This document shows positions 9,338 to 17,201 of a stretch of DNA of 64,000 nucleotides, one piece after another. The stretch is from Streptomyces sp. S.PB5 (lineage in GTDB: Bacteria > Actinomycetota > Actinomycetes > Streptomycetales > Streptomycetaceae), in contig NZ_JAQMWP010000005.1 in the NCBI RefSeq assembly GCF_030403745.1, forward strand, positions 1 to 64,000. The letters are read 5' to 3'. The position numbers and the translations under genes were made by a program. Position 1 is the stretch's first letter, and every line of letters starts with the position of its first letter. Under the pieces are notes generated by a model, which did no database searches, was not told the DNA's origin, and was given only the letters and a program-made list of their open reading frames with translations.

Positions 9338-10489
9338 TCATACGATCACACTTGCCCGGAAAATCGTGCCGGCCCCGCTCACCTCGGCCGTCTCACCTGC
9401 GGGAACGAAAACCGACTGACCGGGGTTCAGGTCGAGCTCGCCCGCCCGGACGGAGCCCGCCGTGCAGAGCAGGATCTGCGGGGCGGGGCGGGTGAGGTCG
9501 TGCGCCGCGCCGCCCTCGGGGAGGACGTACCTCGAAAGCCTGAACTCGTCGATCGGGGTCTCGTAGACCTCCTCGCCGTCCGGTGACGCCTCGGGGCGGA
9601 GCACGCCCGCGTCGGCGGCCTCGAAGCGGACGATGCGCAGGAGTTCGGGGACGTCCACGTGCTTGGGGGTCAGTCCGCAGCGCAGGACGTTGTCGGAGTT
9701 GGCCATGATCTCGACGCCGAGGCCGTTCAGGTACGCGTGCGGGATGCCGGCGCCGAGGAACAGGGCCTCGCCGGGCTGGAGTCGGACATGGTTCAGCAGC
9801 ATGGCGGCGATCACGCCGGGGTCGCCCGGGTAGTGGTGGGCGATGTCCGCGTACGGGGCGTACGCGCCGCCGAGGCGGGCGCAGGCGGCCGCCGCCTCGC
9901 CGACCGTACGGGCCATCTCCTCGCGGTCCGCGCCGAGTACGGCCGTCAGGACCTCGCGCAGCGCCGCGTCCTCGGGGTGGGCGTGCAGCAGATCGACGTA
10001 CGGCTTGAGGGAGTCGACGCCGAGGCCTGCGAGCAGCTCGGCGGCCTCGTTCGGGTCACGGAAGCCGCACAGGCCGTCGAACTCGGTGAGCGCGCAGATG
10101 AGTTCGGGCTTGTGGTTGGCGTCCTTGTAGTTGCGGTGGCCGGCGTCGATGGGGATCGCGCGGCGCTCCTCGTCCTCGTACCCCTCCTTCGCCTGCGCCA
10201 GGTTCGGGTGCACCTGGAGGGAGAGCGGGGCGCCCGCGGCGAGGATCTTGAGGAGGAACGGCAGGCGGGGGCCGAACTTGGCGACGGCCTGCGCGCCCAA
10301 CTCCCCTTCCGGATCGGCCTCGATGACCTCGACCAGCGTGCCGCGCGCGGTGCGCGAGGGCGCGCCGGGGTGGGCGCCCATCCACATCTCCGCCTGCGGT
10401 TCGCCGCTCGGGGCGACACCCAGCAGCTCCGGGATGGCGGTGGTGGATCCCCAGGCGTAGGGGCGGATGCTGTTGTCGAGGCGGTCCAT
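9338..10489 (-). CDS. manA: Mannose-6-phosphate isomerase, class I
   Basis: 383-residue zinc isomerase interconverting fructose-6-phosphate and mannose-6-phosphate, the entry to GDP-mannose synthesis. Family features are the N-terminal RPYAWGSTTAIPELLG, QVHPNLAQAKEGYEDEE (zinc ligands His and Glu), GHRNYKDANHKPELICAL (Glu ligand) and GAGIPHAYL. The gene lies 41 nt downstream of the SIS-domain gene on the same strand, and the Trm112-like gene and manB lie further upstream. This arrangement fits a mannose-metabolism block conserved in Streptomyces. Confidence 0.95.
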   Translation of the reverse strand: MDRLDNSIRPYAWGSTTAIPELLGVAPSGEPQAEMWMGAHPGAPSRTARGTLVEVIEADPEGELGAQAVAKFGPRLPFLLKILAAGAPLSLQVHPNLAQAKEGYEDEERRAIPIDAGHRNYKDANHKPELICALTEFDGLCGFRDPNEAAELLAGLGVDSLKPYVDLLHAHPEDAALREVLTAVLGADREEMARTVGEAAAACARLGGAYAPYADIAHHYPGDPGVIAAMLLNHVRLQPGEALFLGAGIPHAYLNGLGVEIMANSDNVLRCGLTPKHVDVPELLRIVRFEAADAGVLRPEASPDGEEVYETPIDEFRLSRYVLPEGGAAHDLTRPAPQILLCTAGSVRAGELDLNPGQSVFVPAGETAEVSGAGTIFRASVIV

Positions 10490-10530
10490 CGGGTTCTTTC
10501 TGTACGACGGTCAGGGCGTCCAGAGCATGA

Positions 10531-11658
10531 TCAGGCGCCGGAAGCGAGCGCCAGGTAAACCGCGGCGAAATCCGTGATGGCGATCAGTTCCGCGAGGGTC
10601 TCCAGTTCGGCGCCCTCCTCCGGTTCCAGCTCGCTGATGGGGGTGTCGTGGCTCAGGGCCAGGTCGCGGGCGGCGGGAGCGGCGGTGAGGCCGCCCAGAG
10701 GGCGGTCGCGAAGCAGCACCACGCGCGCGTGGAGCGCGGGAGCCTCCTCCACGCGGTCGCGGAAGAAGTCGTCGGGGTCGGCGCTGGCGGCGAGCGGGCC
10801 CGCGAGCAGGGCGCTGTGCGCGGCGAGCGCCTCGGGCAGTTCGGCGACGACCGCGGGGCGGCCGGCGAGTTCGGCGAGGTCCGCGGCGAAACGGCGGCCC
10901 GCCGGGCCGGCCGAGACGCCCTCCGTCCAGATCACCGGGAGCGCGTCCGCGAGCTCGGCGGCCAGGGTCTTCGCCGGATTGCTGTACGTCGCGATGGCGG
11001 GCCCGCAGCGTTCGGCGATGTGGTCGAGGCGGTCGGCGACCTTCTCCAGGGCGTCCGGCGGGGCGCTGAGCAGGCCGGTGCGGTCGAGGATCGCGAGCAG
11101 CGGGGTGAGCAGGGCCCACAGGACGCCGGGGGCGGAGGCCGCGAGGGCCTCGTCCTGCTCGTACGGGGCGGTCGCCAGCGGTACGAAGAGGCCGTGCGCG
11201 CCTTGTACGGCGTCGACGAGCGGGGTGCCTGCGGGGGCCACGGCGACGACCGTGCAGCCGCGGCGGTAGGCCTGGTCGGCGAGGAGGGACAGGCCCGGTT
11301 CGGTGCCGTCCGGGGTCGCGATCAGGAGCAGGTCGACCGAGCCGGTCCAGCCGGGAAGCTCCCAGCGCAGAGCGCCTGCCGCGGGGGCGACGCCGGTGGG
11401 GGCCAGGCGGGTGACGGGGCTGCCGGCGCCGGCGAGGGTGCCGAGGAGGTCGGCGACGCTGATGGCGGCGGCGCCGGGGCCCGCGATCAGGACCGCGCGG
11501 GGGCGGCCGTCGGGCTTGAGGTCGTTGACGCCGGCCTCTGCGGCGTGCCGGGCCGCCGTGCGGACTCGGGCGCCTGCCTCGGCGGCACCGCGGAGCAGGC
11601 CTCGGCGGTCGGCCTCCGAGAGGGCGTCCGGGGTGTCGAGCAGCGATTCGTCGAGCAT
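10531..11658 (-). CDS. SIS-domain phosphosugar isomerase-like protein
   Basis: 375-residue protein with two sugar-isomerase (SIS) folds resembling actinobacterial bifunctional phosphoglucose/phosphomannose isomerase-like proteins. The first half has AVLIAGPGAAAISVADLLGTLAGAG and LLLIATPDGTEPGLSLL; the second half has the conserved block around ATYSNPAKTLAAELADALPVIW. The ATG start is preceded by GGAGGAAA. Its position between manA and manB supports a sugar-phosphate substrate. Whether it is an active isomerase or a sugar-phosphate-sensing protein cannot be decided from the sequence. Confidence 0.82.
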   Translation of the reverse strand: MLDESLLDTPDALSEADRRGLLRGAAEAGARVRTAARHAAEAGVNDLKPDGRPRAVLIAGPGAAAISVADLLGTLAGAGSPVTRLAPTGVAPAAGALRWELPGWTGSVDLLLIATPDGTEPGLSLLADQAYRRGCTVVAVAPAGTPLVDAVQGAHGLFVPLATAPYEQDEALAASAPGVLWALLTPLLAILDRTGLLSAPPDALEKVADRLDHIAERCGPAIATYSNPAKTLAAELADALPVIWTEGVSAGPAGRRFAADLAELAGRPAVVAELPEALAAHSALLAGPLAASADPDDFFRDRVEEAPALHARVVLLRDRPLGGLTAAPAARDLALSHDTPISELEPEEGAELETLAELIAITDFAAVYLALASGA

Positions 11659-11678
11659 GGGGGGCGGTTTCCTCCGAT

Positions 11679-11724
11679 CGACGGGTTCGACGGGTTCGAC
11701 GGGGTCGACGCGGTTCGACGGGGT
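11679..11724. repeat. Short tandem repeat, unit CGACGGGTT
   Basis: About five imperfect copies of a 9-10 nt unit lie just upstream of the SIS gene's ribosome-binding site. The copies vary at one or two positions. Confidence 0.6.
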
Positions 11725-11864
11725 CGTCGGTCACGCGGGGCGTCGGGGCGTCGGTTTTCGTGCGGGTCCGGGTTGCCGGGTGTCGCTTGCGGGTGCTCTT
11801 GCGCGAGTCACCGTGTCGCCGGGTCGCCGGGGCGTCGCCGCGCCTGGGACGCCGGGGGGTCGGA

Positions 11865-12035
11865 TTACGCGGGGCGGCGGGCCTCGTCGACGAGGAGGAC
11901 GGGGATGCCGTCGCGTACGGGGTACGCCAGACCGCAGTCCGCGCCGGTGCAGATCAGCTCGGTGTCCTGCTCCTTGAGGGGGGCGTGACAGGCCGGGCAG
12001 GCGAGGATCTCCAGAAGGCCGGCTTCGAGCGGCAT
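11865..12035 (-). CDS. Trm112-family zinc-ribbon small protein
   Basis: 56-residue protein with the zinc-ribbon pattern ACPACHAPL, then [13 protein letters not shown] and [11 protein letters not shown], which is the Trm112/YcaR family. Four cysteines would hold one zinc. Trm112 proteins stabilise or activate SAM-dependent methyltransferases in archaea and eukaryotes; bacterial members are less well understood. The ATG at 12035 has GAAGGGAC about 7 nt upstream, and TAA ends the gene. It lies between manB and the SIS gene on the same strand. The gene is short enough to be missed by length-filtered gene finding. Confidence 0.85.
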   Translation of the reverse strand: MPLEAGLLEILACPACHAPLKEQDTELICTGADCGLAYPVRDGIPVLLVDEARRPA

Positions 12036-12094
12036 GGGGTGTCCCTTCGGGGCGGTGTGGGTGCCTGTGCGGGCGTGTGCGGATGTGCCTGGTC

Positions 12095-12245
12095 AGGGTA
12101 CCGCCGGTGGGGGGTGGGTGCCGGGGTTGGGCCGGACAGGGGTGCGGGTGACCGGGGGTTGACGGTGGCTGGGGTGGGGTTGCCGGTGACCGGGGTGGGG
12201 GTTGGGTGGGGTGCGGGTCGGGTGGGGGTGCGGGTCAGGTGGGTA
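12095..12245 (+). repeat. G-run-rich segment
   Basis: The plus strand is dominated by runs of three to five G separated by T or other short loops, including repeated GGTGACCGGGG and GGGTGGGG. Several combinations could form G-quadruplexes. It lies immediately upstream of the Trm112-like gene (minus strand) and abuts the 33-nt repeat array. Confidence 0.5.
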
Positions 12246-12290
12246 CGCAGCCCGGCGTGACGGGGTGCCGCCTGCGCCCACCCGTGCCGC

Positions 12291-12745
12291 CCTAGGCGGC
12301 ACGAATGCCCGCAGGCTGAGTGGGTCCCGAACCGCGGGACTACTGCCCGGCTAGGTGGGTCCCGGACGGGGACCGACTGCCAGGCTGGGCGGGTCTCGGC
12401 GGGAGCCACTGCCAGGCTGGGCGGGGCCCGGGCGGGGGGCCAACTGCCCAGCTGGGCGGGGCCCGGCGCCCGGTGGTGCCGAGGTGGGCCCCGGGCGGCA
12501 CGCATGTCCACAGGCTGGGCGAGCCACGGCCGAGGGCGACCGCCCTGCTGGGTGGGTCTCGGCGGGAGCCACTGCCAGGGTGGGCGGGGCCTTGCGGGAA
12601 CGACTGCCGGGGTGGGCGCCACCCTGCGCGGCACGCATGCCCGCAAGCTGGGCGAGCCCCAGCCGGGGCAGCTGCCCACCTGGGCCGATCCCCGCAGGAG
12701 CGACTACCGAAGTGGGCACCGCCCCGGGCGTGCGCCGCAGTTGCC
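12291..12745. repeat. Degenerate tandem array, period about 33 nt
   Basis: About 12-13 diverged copies of a 31-36 nt unit containing the core GCTGGGCGGG followed by a C/G-rich stretch and ACTGCC. A distinctive variant (GCACG-ATGCCCGCAGGCTG type) recurs at 12299, 12498 and 12631. The intervals of 199 and 133 nt are close to 6 and 4 units. Copies are too diverged for CRISPR and no cas genes are near. The period is 11 codons, so several frames stay open on both strands without implying a protein. Function unknown. Confidence 0.75.
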
Positions 12746-12755
12746 TTCGTCCTGG

Positions 12756-14120
12756 TCAGGCTCGGATGATCGCCAGGATCTCGTCGCGTACCTTCTCCAT
12801 CGTCGGCTCGTCGCGGGCCTCCGCGTTGAGGCGGAGGAGTGGTTCCGTGTTCGACGGGCGGACGTTGAACCACCAGTCGGGGGCGGTGACGGTGAGGCCG
12901 TCGAGTTCGTCCAAAGTGATGCCCTCGCGGCCCTCGTAGGTGGCGCGGATGGCCGTCAGGCGGTCCTTCTGGTCGGCGACAGTGGAGTTGATCTCGCCGG
13001 AGCCCACGTAGCGGTCGTACTCGGCCACGAGGGTGGACAAGGGGCCCTCCTGGCCGCCCAGGGCCGCCAGGACGTGGAGGGCGGCGAGCATGCCGGTGTC
13101 GGCGTTCCAGAAGTCCTTGAAGTAGTAGTGGGCGGAGTGCTCGCCGCCGAAGATGGCGCCGGACCTGGCCATCTCGGCCTTGATGAAGGAGTGGCCCACG
13201 CGTGTGCGTACCGGGGTTCCGCCCTTCTCCTTGACGACCTCGGGCACCGACCAGGACGTGATCAGGTTGTGGATGATCACGCCCTTGCCGCCGTTCTTGG
13301 CGAGTTCGCGAGCGGCCACCAGGGCGGTGATCGCGGACGGGGAGACCGGGTCGCCGTTCTCGTCGACGACGAAGCAGCGGTCGGCGTCGCCGTCGAAGGC
13401 GATGCCGAGGTCGGCGGACTCCTCGCGGACGCGCTTCTGGAGGTCCACGAGGTTGGCCGGGTCGAGGGGGTTGGCCTCGTGGTTCGGGAAGGTGCCGTCC
13501 AGTTCGAAGTACATCGGGACGAGGTCCAGGGGGAGGCCCTCGAACACCGTCGGGACCGTGTGGCCGCCCATGCCGTTGCCCGCGTCGACGACGACCTTCA
13601 ACGGGCGGATCGCGGTCAGGTCGACCAGGCCCCGCAGGTGCGCCGCGTAGTCGTCCAGCGTGTCGCGCTGCGTGATCGTGCCCTGTGTCGCCGCCGGGGC
13701 CGGGGCGCCCGACTCGCTCCACTGCTCGGCCAGTTCGCGGATCTGGGCGAGGCCGGTGTCCTGGCCCACCGGTGCGGCGCCCGCGCGGCACAGCTTGATG
13801 CCGTTGTACTGCGCCGGGTTGTGCGAGGCCGTGAACATCGCGCCGGGCAGGTCCAGCGCGCCGGAGGCGTAGTAGAGCTGGTCGGTGGAGCACAGGCCGA
13901 TCTCGGTCACGTCGACGCCCTGGGCGGCGGCTCCGCGCGCGAAGGCCCGCGACAGGCCGGGGGACGAGGGCCGCATGTCATGGCCGATCACGATCGCGCT
14001 CGCGTCGACCACCCGCACGAAGGCGGCCCCGAACAGCTCGGCGAGCGTCTCGTCCCACTGGTCGGGCACGACCCCACGCACGTCGTACGCCTTCACGAGC
14101 TGTGACAGATCAGCAGCCAC
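12756..14120 (-). CDS. manB: Phosphomannomutase / phosphoglucomutase
   Basis: 454-residue alpha-D-phosphohexomutase that interconverts mannose-6-phosphate and mannose-1-phosphate (or the glucose forms). The phosphoserine loop is TASHNPAQYNGIK, the metal loop is FDGDADRC, the sugar-binding loop is GGEHSAHY, and the C-terminal phosphate-binding segment is RPSNTEPLLRL. The GTG at 14120 (VAADLSQLVKAYDVRG) was chosen because GGAAGGG lies about 8 nt upstream. It belongs to the mannose block with manA. Its 3' end abuts the 33-nt repeat array, which separates it from the Trm112-like gene. Confidence 0.95.
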   Translation of the reverse strand: MAADLSQLVKAYDVRGVVPDQWDETLAELFGAAFVRVVDASAIVIGHDMRPSSPGLSRAFARGAAAQGVDVTEIGLCSTDQLYYASGALDLPGAMFTASHNPAQYNGIKLCRAGAAPVGQDTGLAQIRELAEQWSESGAPAPAATQGTITQRDTLDDYAAHLRGLVDLTAIRPLKVVVDAGNGMGGHTVPTVFEGLPLDLVPMYFELDGTFPNHEANPLDPANLVDLQKRVREESADLGIAFDGDADRCFVVDENGDPVSPSAITALVAARELAKNGGKGVIIHNLITSWSVPEVVKEKGGTPVRTRVGHSFIKAEMARSGAIFGGEHSAHYYFKDFWNADTGMLAALHVLAALGGQEGPLSTLVAEYDRYVGSGEINSTVADQKDRLTAIRATYEGREGITLDELDGLTVTAPDWWFNVRPSNTEPLLRLNAEARDEPTMEKVRDEILAIIRA

Positions 14121-14222
14121 GACCCAACCCTTCCGAAAGTCCTGTCGGTCACCCCAAACTACCCGCCGCCACTGACAGCCCGCTGTGCGTCCGCCGAGGA
14201 GATCCAAGAACGTAACCTCAGG

Positions 14223-15839
14223 TCAGGGCAGCATCCACTCCAGGACCGGCGAACTCTGCCCGACCACGATCAGGCACATCACCAGCAGCAGCCCGAGGCT
14301 CCACGGCAGCACCTTGCGCAGCAGGTCCCCCTCGCGCCCGGCGAGTCCGACGGCGGCGCAGGCGATGGTGAGGTTCTGCGGGGAGATCATCTTGCCGAGG
14401 ACACCGCCGGAGCTGTTGGCGGCGGCGAGGAGCTCCGGGGACAGTCCCGACTCGCGGGCGGCGGTCACCTGCAGCGCCCCGAAGAGCGCGTTGGCCGAGG
14501 TGTCGGAGCCGGAGACGGCCACGCCGAACCAGCCGAGGACCGGGGAGAGGAAGGCGAGTCCGGCGCCCGCCGCGGCGACGAAGTGGCCGATGGTGGCGGC
14601 CTGTCCGGAGAGGTTCATGACGTAGGCGAGGGCCAGCACCGAGGTGACGGTCAGGATCGCGAACCTCAACTCGTGGACGGTGGCGAGCCATTCCCTGACC
14701 GCCACGCGCGCGTGCACGCCGAGGACGGCGGCCGTGCACAGCCCGGCGAGCAGCACGAGCGTGCCGCCGGTGGACACGATCGGCCAGGTGTATACGTTGC
14801 CGCCGACCGGATCGCCGTCGGGGCCGACGACGTTCAGGAAGGGCCAGTCGTAGGTCTGGGTCGCTCCGGCCAGCCAGTCCTTGACCGAGGGGAGCTGCGC
14901 GACGGAGAAGATCACGACGATCAGGCCGTACGGGGCGTAGGCGCGCAGGACTTCGCCGCGCGGGTCGGCCTCGTCCAGTTCCTCGCTGCGGGCGCCGGTC
15001 AGCACGGACGCGCGTACGGACTCCTCGGCGGGCACACGCGCGCGTGGTACGGCGACCAGGGCGGCCGCGCCGAGCAAGGCGGCGCCGATGTCGGCGAGTT
15101 GGGCGGAGACGTAGTTGGAGGCGGCGAACTGGCCGACGGCGAAGGCGGTTCCGCAGGCCAGGGCGGGCACCCAGGTCTCGCGCAGACCGCGCCGGCCGTC
15201 CACGAGGAAGACCAGCACGAGCGGCACCACGAGGGCCAGCAGCGGAGTCTGACGGCCCACCACGGACGCGACGGTGTCCAGGGGCAGTTCGGTCACCTGG
15301 GCGAGCGTCACGACCGGTGTGCCCATCGCGCCGAAGGCGACCGGCGCGGTGTTGGCGACCAGCGCGACGACCGCCGCGCGCACCGGGTCGAAGCCGAGCG
15401 CGACGAGCATGACCGAGCAGATCGCGACGGGCGCGCCGAAGCCGGCGAGCGCCTCCAGGAGGGCGCCGAAGCAGAAGGCGACGACGAGTGCCTGGATGCG
15501 CGGGTCGTCGGAGAGCCGCCCGAAGGAGCGGCGCAGGATGTCGAAGTGCCGGGTGCGGACGGTCATCCGGTACACCCAGAGGGCGTTGACGACGATCCAC
15601 AGGATGGGGAAGAGCCCGAATACGGCTCCCTGGGCGCCGCTGGAGAGCGTCTGGCCCAGCGGCATGCGGTAGGCGAGCCAGGCGACCAGAACGGCCGCCA
15701 GAAGGCCTGTGAGGCCTGCGAGATGGGCTTTGAGGCGGACGCCGCCGAGCAGGACCAGGACGATCACCAGCGGCATGGCGGCGACGAGGGCGGACAGGCC
15801 CAGTGAGTCGGCGACGGGTTCCAGTTCCTGCACGTACAC
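14223..15839 (-). CDS. lctP: L-lactate permease (LctP family)
   Basis: 538-residue polytopic transporter of the lactate permease family, importing lactate or glycolate with protons. About 13 hydrophobic segments are visible. Family blocks are GALLEALAGFGAPVAI, GAMGTPVVTLAQ, GWFGVAVSGSDTSANALFG and NSSGGVLGKMISPQN. The GTG at 15839 is preferred because GGGGAGG lies 5 nt upstream; a longer TTG-initiated form has no ribosome-binding site. No lactate dehydrogenase gene or regulator is adjacent, so it is probably a single-gene unit. Confidence 0.93.
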   Translation of the reverse strand: MYVQELEPVADSLGLSALVAAMPLVIVLVLLGGVRLKAHLAGLTGLLAAVLVAWLAYRMPLGQTLSSGAQGAVFGLFPILWIVVNALWVYRMTVRTRHFDILRRSFGRLSDDPRIQALVVAFCFGALLEALAGFGAPVAICSVMLVALGFDPVRAAVVALVANTAPVAFGAMGTPVVTLAQVTELPLDTVASVVGRQTPLLALVVPLVLVFLVDGRRGLRETWVPALACGTAFAVGQFAASNYVSAQLADIGAALLGAAALVAVPRARVPAEESVRASVLTGARSEELDEADPRGEVLRAYAPYGLIVVIFSVAQLPSVKDWLAGATQTYDWPFLNVVGPDGDPVGGNVYTWPIVSTGGTLVLLAGLCTAAVLGVHARVAVREWLATVHELRFAILTVTSVLALAYVMNLSGQAATIGHFVAAAGAGLAFLSPVLGWFGVAVSGSDTSANALFGALQVTAARESGLSPELLAAANSSGGVLGKMISPQNLTIACAAVGLAGREGDLLRKVLPWSLGLLLVMCLIVVGQSSPVLEWMLP

Positions 15840-16030
15840 GGGCGCCTCCCCGATCCGGTTCCGCTCAATTCCGTCATGCGGAAAGTGATTTCTCGTTTCG
15901 GCTGAGGGAATGGTCGTGTCCGCGACAGGAGAGGTCAATGGGTGCGCGTCAATGAGTGCGCATCACCGAACGGAATGTGCACCGAACGCGCACAAGAACA
16001 GCGGCAGTTGGACGAACCGGGTGAACCGGC

Positions 16031-16450
16031 TCAGTTGTCCGGCGAGCGCAGCACCCGCAGATGGCCGCGGCGCGCGACCTCCATCGGATCCGCCCCGCGT
16101 CCCCCGCCGGCCTGCGCGGCGCGCTCCTGCGGACGGGCCGCCTCACGGACCGCGTTGGCGAGCGCTTCCAGGTCGTCACCGCTGGGCCGGGCGGGAGCCG
16201 AGCCGTCGAGGAGCCGGACGACCTCCCAGCCGCGCGGGGCGGTGAGGCGCTCGGAGTGCTCGGCGCACAGGTCGTAGCAGTGGGGTTCGGCGTAGGTGGC
16301 GAGCGGGCCGAGGACCGCGGTCGAGTCGGCATAGACGTACGTCAGCGTCGCGACGGCGGGACGGCCGCAAGCGGTGCGCGAACAGCGACGTACAGGGCTC
16401 ACGACGTTGGACGGTACCGCACTCTTGAGCGGGCCGCGACGACTCTCCAC
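16031..16450 (-). CDS. DUF3499 family protein
   Basis: 139-residue actinobacterial protein of the DUF3499 family. The N-terminal half has paired cysteines, RRCSRTACGRPAVATLTY and EPHCYDLCAEHSERL, a zinc-binding pattern. The C-terminus is Arg/Ala-rich and probably disordered. A GTG start at 16450 has GGAG 7 nt upstream. It diverges from the metallopeptidase-like gene with a 295-nt shared promoter region. The function of the family is unknown. Confidence 0.83.
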   Translation of the reverse strand: MESRRGPLKSAVPSNVVSPVRRCSRTACGRPAVATLTYVYADSTAVLGPLATYAEPHCYDLCAEHSERLTAPRGWEVVRLLDGSAPARPSGDDLEALANAVREAARPQERAAQAGGGRGADPMEVARRGHLRVLRSPDN

Positions 16451-16745
16451 CAGGTCACTCCACCGTGTCGTGGTGTGAAACGCCCCACACGCCCCTTTGG
16501 ACACGCCGGGCTGACCTGCGCGGACATCCCCTGCCGAAATCTCGGACAGACCCGGATCCGGTCATCACTGCGCACAAACAAGGTCAATTGCCATGAGATC
16601 GGCGGTCTGGGAGAGATACGGAATCGAGCCCAACCTTGGCTGGAATGGTCATCCTGCGACATGCCGTACGAGGGGGCCGCAGACCCGCCGGACACCGCGT
16701 GGGCCCCGGGCACCCGGTCCCGCCGGGGACTACGCTTCACCAGTG

Positions 16746-17189
16746 ATGGACACCCCCGTACCGCCCCGTGCCGCCGGCCCCGGGCCCCGCCGACGTGATC
16801 GCCACGGCCGCGGCATGCGCGGCCCGATCGCGCCGCCCCAGGTTCCGCTCGCTGCCAGCCGTGCCGAGGCCTTCGCGGACCTGGTGCAGGATTCCGTGGA
16901 GCGCCTGGAACGCCGCTGGCCGCAGCTCGCCGACATCGATTTCCTCGTGCTGGAGGTCCCCCGTCTCGACGCCCGGGACTGGAACGAGGAGTCGGTGCCC
17001 CTGGGCGGCACGATTCCCGCGCGCGAGGGACGTCCCGCGCGCGTGGTGGTCTACCGCCGCCCCGTGGAGATCCGCACCAAGGGCCGCGACGAACGCGCGG
17101 CCCTGGTGCACGAGGTCGTCGTCGAGCAGGTCGCCGAGCTCCTGGGACTGACCCCGGAGACGGTGGACCCCCGCTACGGCGAGGACTGA
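16746..17189 (+). CDS. Zincin-like metallopeptidase family protein with degenerate motif
   Basis: 147-residue protein of the small zincin-like family often annotated as a metallopeptidase. The first 35 residues are Pro/Arg-rich. The region corresponding to the HExxH helix reads LVHEVVVEQVAELLGL, so the His-Glu pair is kept but the second zinc His is Val. Proteolytic activity is therefore doubtful unless ligands come from elsewhere, such as the downstream Glu. The ATG at 16746 was chosen, with a GTG one codon upstream. It converges on the DUF5719 gene across a 12-nt gap. Confidence 0.75.
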   Translation: MDTPVPPRAAGPGPRRRDRHGRGMRGPIAPPQVPLAASRAEAFADLVQDSVERLERRWPQLADIDFLVLEVPRLDARDWNEESVPLGGTIPAREGRPARVVVYRRPVEIRTKGRDERAALVHEVVVEQVAELLGLTPETVDPRYGED

Positions 17190-17201
17190 GCCCCGAGGCG
17201 C

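Noticed and set aside
12291..12745. CRISPR-like spacing of about 33 nt
   Set aside because: Units are contiguous and diverged, with no constant repeat alternating with unique spacers, and no cas genes are in the window.
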